Origin: Algoriphagus hitonicola
GTDB lineage: Bacteria > Bacteroidota > Bacteroidia > Cytophagales > Cyclobacteriaceae
Assembly (NCBI RefSeq): GCF_900113375.1
Contig: NZ_FOPC01000001.1
Coordinates: 496,001 to 560,000, forward strand
DNA length: 64,000 bases
Direction of reading: 5' to 3'
Numbering within the stretch: position 1 is the first letter of the stretch; every line of letters begins with the position of its first letter. Under the pieces are notes generated by a model. The model was given only the letters and a program-made list of their open reading frames with translations, searched no databases and had not been told where the DNA came from. Shown piece after piece: positions 62,532-64,000 of the stretch. The position numbers and the translations under genes were made by a program.

Positions 62532-64000
62532 ATGACTTTTCCTCAGTTGGTTGAGAAAGTAAATATATTAGATAATTTAGGCTCACCACAGGGGGTGGTC
62601 TGGTTGATCGATCAAATTCGTCCACCGAAGAATAAGCTGGAATTAGCTGAGGAAAATCTGGCAGCCTTGATTTTGGATATCCGGAATCATCCAGCCGAAA
62701 AAGACAGATTCAAGGCTTACCTCAGAACATTTATTTCATCCAGACAAATTGTCCAGCTATTTACAGATTCGGGAATTCAGACGGGAAAGGGATTTTTTAC
62801 AGAAGCTTTTGATCGGATAAATTCCTGGTTTTTGCCGAGACTCTATGGGGAAACAGATCACACGGAGACATTTAATGAGATTTTTCATCAAAGTTGGGAT
62901 TATAAGTGGGTAGAGAAAATATCCCGTGAAGCTTGGGCAACCTTATTTAAAGAATTTGATCTGGTAGAATTAGAGCGTCTAGACTTGGATTCGAGATTGA
63001 CCACCCATCTTTTAAACAGTATTCTGGTTGTTTCACAGCGGGTGGCGGCCATGGGTTTAGAGCCTGAGATTTTGGCCAAATTACCGGAATTGGAAGAGTT
63101 CGATTCGCCTTTTGTGATTCAAAACAAGGAAATCTTCGATTACCTGGATGCCTACCAAACCCAAAAGGATTTTGACCGGACCAATAAAAACGCGGATTAC
63201 AAGCAGATTTTGGTGATGCTCAGTCAATGTGCAGATTACGTAAACTTGATCCGGAAAAATAAGCGAAGGTTTGGGGCAGATATCAGCTTGACTTATTTGC
63301 TGAATCGAATCAATCAAAATATCAACCGCCTACGAACTTTGATGAAACTGGCGGTACAGATTAAGGAGGCTGAGGATTTTGAGTCTGAAATTGAATTATT
63401 AAAGACCTTAGTCTATTCTGAAAACAAGAAAAATTCGCTTCAGGATCATTTTGATACCAATGTCCGATTACTGGCTTTTCAGGTAACCGAACACGCTGGA
63501 AGAACAGGGGAGCATTATATTGCCAATACGGGTTCAGAATGGTTCAAAATGCTTTTCAAAGCCATGGGCGGTGGCTTAATCGTAGGGTTTTTATCCATCT
63601 TCAAAGTTTTCATCTATTACATGAAGGCGTCGCCCTTTGGAGAGGCATTTTTGTACAGCATGAATTATTCCTTGGGTTTTATCGGGATTCATGTTTCCCA
63701 TTCGACTTTGGCTACCAAGCAGCCTGCCATGACCGCCTCTAAATTAGCAGCTGCCCTGGATGAAGTGACCAAACCTAAAGATAAGGCGATCGAAAATCTG
63801 GCGGAAGTAATTTTGAGGCTTTCCAGAAGTCAGTTTATTGCCTTTGTGGGGAATGTGGTTATCGCCTTTCCAGTAGCCTTTCTTGTGGCCTTTGGCTACC
63901 ATTGGTACACGGGTGAGCATGTGGCGGGTCCGGACAAGGCGATGACTCTCATCAATGAATTACACCCATTTAACAGTTATGCGATTTTTCACGCAGGGAT
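62532..64000 (+). CDS. SpecificRecomb-family (site-specific recombinase, Gcr-type) membrane protein, 5' part
   Basis: Open from ATG 62532 to the window end, at least 489 codons and incomplete. A long N-terminal soluble region (starts TFPQLVEKVNILDN) leads to membrane segments. Hallmarks: TGEHYIANTGSEWFKMLFKA, YSLGFIGIHVSHSTLATKQP, AMTASKLAAAL and RSQFIAFVGNVVIAFPVAFL. It matches the family called site-specific recombinase (SpecificRecomb), whose recombinase activity is not established. The membrane-bound form fits an envelope role better. Confidence 0.88.
   Translation, partial: MTFPQLVEKVNILDNLGSPQGVVWLIDQIRPPKNKLELAEENLAALILDIRNHPAEKDRFKAYLRTFISSRQIVQLFTDSGIQTGKGFFTEAFDRINSWFLPRLYGETDHTETFNEIFHQSWDYKWVEKISREAWATLFKEFDLVELERLDLDSRLTTHLLNSILVVSQRVAAMGLEPEILAKLPELEEFDSPFVIQNKEIFDYLDAYQTQKDFDRTNKNADYKQILVMLSQCADYVNLIRKNKRRFGADISLTYLLNRINQNINRLRTLMKLAVQIKEAEDFESEIELLKTLVYSENKKNSLQDHFDTNVRLLAFQVTEHAGRTGEHYIANTGSEWFKMLFKAMGGGLIVGFLSIFKVFIYYMKASPFGEAFLYSMNYSLGFIGIHVSHSTLATKQPAMTASKLAAALDEVTKPKDKAIENLAEVILRLSRSQFIAFVGNVVIAFPVAFLVAFGYHWYTGEHVAGPDKAMTLINELHPFNSYAIFHAG

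Overview
The window looks like chromosome of a free-living Bacteroidota bacterium, most like the Cytophagales (Algoriphagus / Cyclobacteriaceae-like). This is inferred from family content, not from a database search. Signs are: no Shine-Dalgarno-like signals but repeated TAnnTTTG promoter elements; many secreted or lipobox proteins of Bacteroidota-type families (DUF6089, DUF4136, DUF6265, LptD_2-like, DUF4268); a GNAT-nitrilase fusion; a bacteroidotal DnaE paralogue; and ExbD with the long bacteroidotal C-terminus. No rRNA, tRNA, CRISPR array, prophage or complete insertion sequence is visible.

Layout. 0.2-8 kb: a UPF0158 gene broken by an in-frame TAG, a GNAT enzyme, an OmpA lipoprotein, an ENPP-type phosphodiesterase with a group III truncated haemoglobin, a secreted CotH-like protein and a short DnaE paralogue. 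8.0-8.4 kb is a gene-free cluster of palindromes. 8.4-12.6 kb (minus strand): pentapeptide-repeat protein, creatininase-family protein, VOC protein and GH67 alpha-glucuronidase. 12.8-18.8 kb: an overlapping AddA/AddB-like recombination helicase-nuclease pair. 18.85-21.25 kb is an A+T-rich accessory island with a lipoprotein carrying an ExbD/TolR-like domain and a HEPN/Toprim (predicted anti-invader) gene split by a one-base frameshift in an A5 run, separated by a palindromic intergenic element. 21.3-29 kb: exported RidA-like protein, glycosyltransferases, universal stress protein, a MITE-like repeat, outer-membrane barrel, MscS channel. 27.8-33 kb: GNAT-nitrilase, kdsC, kdsA (Kdo synthesis) and two L,D-transpeptidases tail to tail. 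33.3-35.1 kb: 6-pyruvoyltetrahydropterin synthase, GTP cyclohydrolase I and an SDR. 35-41.8 kb: small conserved proteins, a flavin reductase-like protein, a ligase-associated exonuclease, a phosphotriesterase-family lipoprotein and GMP synthase. 41.9-51.5 kb: LpoA-like protein, HemL, ArsC/Spx-like protein, LptD-like outer-membrane protein, cell-wall amidase, acyl-CoA carboxylase beta, SirB1-like protein. 51.5-64 kb: redoxin and phosphopantetheinyl transferase, a tight WD40-DivIVA-FolB-ChaN-DUF4268 operon, DUF lipoproteins, an IscA-like protein, YkvA, thioredoxin-like, NmrA-like, Dtd, a double ABC ATPase, and the 5' part of a SpecificRecomb-family membrane protein that runs off the end.

How they work together. 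Most of the window is core cell-envelope, cofactor and DNA-repair biology: Kdo and LPS assembly, L,D-crosslinking and amidase turnover of peptidoglycan, pterin, folate and haem synthesis, and AddAB recombination. The best candidate for an unusual system is the 18.85-21.25 kb island beside the AddAB pair. Several repeat clusters, the divergent genes with overlapping start codons, and promoters placed almost on the ATG also merit a look.
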